Positions 61,599 to 64,000 of a stretch of 64,000 nucleotides of DNA are shown here, piece after piece; within the stretch, counting starts at the first letter, position 1; every line of letters begins with the position of its first letter. The translations under genes were made by a program, and so were the position numbers. The stretch is from Kribbella pittospori. Its GTDB lineage: Bacteria > Actinomycetota > Actinomycetes > Propionibacteriales > Kribbellaceae. The stretch lies in contig NZ_SJKB01000001.1 in NCBI RefSeq assembly GCF_004331465.1, positions 1,116,001-1,180,000 of the forward strand, in the 5' to 3' direction. The notes below the pieces were generated by a model. It had not been told where the DNA came from. It did not search any database and saw only the letters and a list, made by a program, of their open reading frames with translations.

Positions 61599-61714
61599 AG
61601 GGCCGCGGTCGGCGTGACAGCGACCACCGCGACGTCCCGTGACGCGACCGTGCCGAGGTGGTCAACGTAGGCTTGGCGGGGCCAACTCTGGGCGACGGAA
61701 CGGGAGCGATCGGC

Positions 61715-62683
61715 ATGGTTGTAGAGCAGACCAAGCAAGCTGTCCTCGATCTGCTGGCGAGCCTTTCGCCGGCACAGCTCGACAAGGTCAAGGCGGCGTT
61801 CGACACCCCGGACCACAAGCAGTGGACGTACCTGCCGGGTGCCGTACCGGGGCTTCCGCTGACCGAGCTGACGCCGGCCCAGCAGCAGTTGGTGGAGAAG
61901 CTGGTCGCGATCGGGTGCAGTGAGCGTGGCGTGGCCGACGTCTGGGCGGTGTGGGACGCGGAGATCATCGTGCGCGGGATCCCCGAGCTCCCGCCGACAG
62001 GGGAGTGGGAGGGATCCGTCGTCGCCGACCGGTACTACCTCCGCGTACTCGGTGATCCCGCCGGGACGGAGCCGTGGGCCTGGCGGCTGAACGGCCACCA
62101 CCTGGCCTTGCACGTGACGCTTGTGGACGGGGCGATCTCGTTCACCCCGCAGTTCCTCGGGTCGAACCCGGCCGAGGTGCGGTCCGGACCGCAGGCCGGC
62201 CGGCGCTTTCTCGCCGACGAGCAGGACCTCGGCTTCCAGCTCCTGCACGCGCTCGAGCCGGGCCAGCGCGAGGTCGCCATCGTCTCGCCGGAGGCACCCG
62301 ACGACATCCTGACCCGGCACGACCCGGTCGCCGACGCCAAGCTTCTCCACCAGGGCCTCGCGTACGGCGACATGACCGCGGACCAACGGCAGTTGTTCAG
62401 CCTCCTCATCGGCCAGTACGTCGGCCGCGCCGCCGGACCGATCGGCCTGCAGACCTGGCAGGACATCACCGATCAGGGCATCGAGCGCCTCAGCTTCGCC
62501 TGGGCCGGCGAGACCGAACCCGGCGTCGGCCACCGCCATTACTACTCGATCGCCGGCCCGACGTTCCTGGCCGAGTACGACAACACCCAGGACGACGCGA
62601 ACCACATCCACTCGGTCTGGCGAGACGTCCGCAACGACTGGGGCACCGACCTCCTGGCCGCGCACTACGCCATGCACCGCTGA
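61715..62683 (+). CDS. DUF3500 domain protein
   Basis: 322 aa, cytoplasmic. The DUF3500 hallmark is in the second half: HYYSIAGPTFLAEYDNTQDD followed by ANHIHSVWRD. Other seen motifs are NGHHLALHVTLVDG and TPQFLGSNPAEV. His-rich signatures suggest a metal site but no reaction is established. ATG 61715 follows GGGAG; GTG 61658 would start upstream of a -10-like TAGGCT (61671-61676). Confidence 0.8.
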   Translation: MVVEQTKQAVLDLLASLSPAQLDKVKAAFDTPDHKQWTYLPGAVPGLPLTELTPAQQQLVEKLVAIGCSERGVADVWAVWDAEIIVRGIPELPPTGEWEGSVVADRYYLRVLGDPAGTEPWAWRLNGHHLALHVTLVDGAISFTPQFLGSNPAEVRSGPQAGRRFLADEQDLGFQLLHALEPGQREVAIVSPEAPDDILTRHDPVADAKLLHQGLAYGDMTADQRQLFSLLIGQYVGRAAGPIGLQTWQDITDQGIERLSFAWAGETEPGVGHRHYYSIAGPTFLAEYDNTQDDANHIHSVWRDVRNDWGTDLLAAHYAMHR

Positions 62684-62688
62684 GCGGT

Positions 62689-63963
62689 TCAGCGGAACTG
62701 GTGGTTCGCGACCCAGTTCGCCACCTGGTGGCCGAGCCGGTTCCCGTCGTCCACCGCTTCGCGGAACTGGAGACCCTGCCAGACCTGGGAGCTTCTCGTC
62801 TCGTCGTCCAGCAGGAGGACGGAGTCGAAGTGCCGGGTCGTCGAGGTCACCGGCGATGAGACGTACAGGTCGAGTGAACGCCCGCCGAACAGCCGCCGGA
62901 AGGTCTCCGTCGCCGCGCCGGTGATGCAGGCGTGGCTGCTGACGTACTCCGGGTCCGGCGGTGTCGCGACCAGCGGTTTCCAATCCGGATCGCTGGTGGT
63001 GCCGCCGTTGCCGTCGGTGTCGGCCAGGTGGATCGCCGTACCCGGTCGCCAGAACGCGTAGTCGTACTTGGCTCGCCAGCACGCGACCAGGGCGTCGGCG
63101 GTGCTGGTGCCGAGGAGCGCGAAGGCACGCGCACTCGTGACGGTGTCCATTCCGCGCCGGGTGACCTTGTCGCGCAGCGCCTGCTGGTACTGCGCGACCG
63201 GGTTCGCGCTCCAGAACAACGCGGTCTCGGTCTGCTCCGCCGTACGGCTGGAGCCGTCCTTCGCGCCTTTCTTCGTCACCTCGGCGAGCTCGCGGGCGTA
63301 CGCCTCGGAGTCGAGCGGGTCGGGACCAGGCACCTCGACCTGCTTCGGCGACTTGAGCACGAGCGGCCGGACGAACCCGAGCCACGGCACCCGCATCGGC
63401 TCACCGTTCGTCGGCCGCCACCTGCCCGGTCCGGACGCGACGTCCAATGACCGTGCGGCATCGCGCCCGTCGTTGCGCCGTGCGGCGATCAGCGCATCCG
63501 CGGCTGCCTGGCCGACCTCCTGGCCCCGAGCCTTCGCCGGGCCACTCGACACGTCGCTGAGCGACGCGGAGTAGTCGGCCTCGAGCTGCCGCGCGGAGGC
63601 GGGGAAGTAGTGGCTCAGCACGCGGTACGCCGCGGTCGCCGCCGCGGCCTGCGTCGATGCGTGCGCCTCGGCTCGTGGTTGCTTCAGAAACGGGCGGTAG
63701 TGACCCTCGATCGTCACCACCGCGTCGTACACGGCGATCGACACGAAGCCGAAGTACTGCCCGGACACGGGAACCGGGGTGGCGTTCTCGGTGACGATGG
63801 TCCGCTCGGCGATCGCGTTCCAGGTCGTGACCACCGCCGGATCCGTGTCATCAGTGCCGTCGCCTTGGCGAATACCGGTCGCCAGGCTGGTCGGGACCAA
63901 CACAGCCGAGGCAACAAGACCAGCAGCGAGAGCGATGACGAGTCCAGGGTGTTCGCGGCGCAC
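62689..63963 (-). CDS. Vanadium-dependent haloperoxidase/PAP2-like exported protein
   Basis: 424 aa with a Sec signal peptide (about 1-29). The acid-phosphatase/haloperoxidase core residues appear in KYDYAFWRPGTAIHL (Lys, Arg), PEYVSSHACITGAATETFRRLF (first His) and TRHFDSV (Arg-His), the metal-oxyanion pocket of vanadium haloperoxidases and PAP2 phosphatases. SSHA replaces the usual SGHA. GTG 63963 follows AAGGAG. Halogenation cannot be concluded from sequence. Convergent with the DUF3500 gene with a 5-bp gap. Confidence 0.8.
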   Translation of the reverse strand: MRREHPGLVIALAAGLVASAVLVPTSLATGIRQGDGTDDTDPAVVTTWNAIAERTIVTENATPVPVSGQYFGFVSIAVYDAVVTIEGHYRPFLKQPRAEAHASTQAAAATAAYRVLSHYFPASARQLEADYSASLSDVSSGPAKARGQEVGQAAADALIAARRNDGRDAARSLDVASGPGRWRPTNGEPMRVPWLGFVRPLVLKSPKQVEVPGPDPLDSEAYARELAEVTKKGAKDGSSRTAEQTETALFWSANPVAQYQQALRDKVTRRGMDTVTSARAFALLGTSTADALVACWRAKYDYAFWRPGTAIHLADTDGNGGTTSDPDWKPLVATPPDPEYVSSHACITGAATETFRRLFGGRSLDLYVSSPVTSTTRHFDSVLLLDDETRSSQVWQGLQFREAVDDGNRLGHQVANWVANHQFR

Positions 63964-64000
63964 CGGATTCTCCTTCAGCCGCCTGCTGGTCCCCTCCAGG

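Overview
The window is chromosomal DNA of a high-GC Gram-positive bacterium. Codon third positions are overwhelmingly G/C, GTG starts are common, genes overlap by ATGA/GTGA, and many -10 hexamers lie 6-8 nt before start codons. The gene content (ANTAR regulator PdtaR, AftD-type GT-C enzyme with a DUF2613 partner, DUF3068, extended GltB/GltD, SCO-MauE-DsbA cluster) points to Actinomycetota. My best guess is Propionibacteriales of the Kribbella/Nocardioides type, but this is inference from gene content, not a computed placement. No phage, IS element or CRISPR array was seen; this is mostly core chromosome with some accessory spots.

Layout. 1-3.8 kb: an extracytoplasmic redox and lipoprotein-maturation cluster (SCO lipoprotein, MauE-like membrane protein, DsbA-like protein, Lgt), then a VIT-family transporter. 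3.7-5.6 kb: an ACC deaminase divergent from a protein-kinase-like gene. 5.8-11.8 kb: gltB-gltD glutamate synthase. 11.9-15.0 kb: a membrane metallophosphoesterase and pyruvate kinase. 15.1-16.8 kb: a tRNA-like gene with a CAA anticodon but no long variable arm, flanked by two homologous HTH/LAGLIDADG genes; the second is split by a -1 shift exactly at a CCCGGGC heptamer. 16.8-23.6 kb: pdtaR and a complete livKHMGF branched-chain amino-acid transporter with unusually enlarged permeases. 23.7-29.7 kb: housekeeping genes (DUF554, GNAT, hotdog thioesterase, polA, a PRTase-like unknown, Nudix). 29.7-42.9 kb: a cell-envelope glycan locus (flippase, two GT-C-like proteins, DUF2613, GT4, methyltransferase, AftD-like arabinofuranosyltransferase, acyltransferase, DUF3068) that resembles the mycobacterial Rv0224c-Rv0228/Rv0236 gene set. 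42.9-47.2 kb: methyltransferase, APH-fold kinase, rpsA, coaE. 47.3-51.2 kb: a PrsW-like membrane protein with zinc ribbons at both ends, followed by three single-pass membrane proteins of similar design. 51.3-56.6 kb: uvrB, nitrilase, VOC protein, MmcQ/YjbR protein, and a terC gene behind an apparent yybP-ykoY manganese riboswitch. 56.7-60.6 kb: a murein-peptide recycling operon (serine hydrolase, dipeptide epimerase, NlpC/P60) divergent from cobD. 60.5-64 kb: histidine phosphatase, a small membrane protein, a DUF3500 protein and a vanadium-haloperoxidase-like protein.

The most unusual non-coding signal is a two-copy element of about 165 bp (43739-43901 and 59463-59627), each copy in a divergent intergenic region. 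It has identical core blocks, while the arms and an internal hairpin differ in sequence between copies but remain self-complementary within each copy. That is a covariation pattern expected of a structured RNA/DNA element or a palindromic mobile element. The tRNA/LAGLIDADG pair and the frameshift heptamer form the second notable system.
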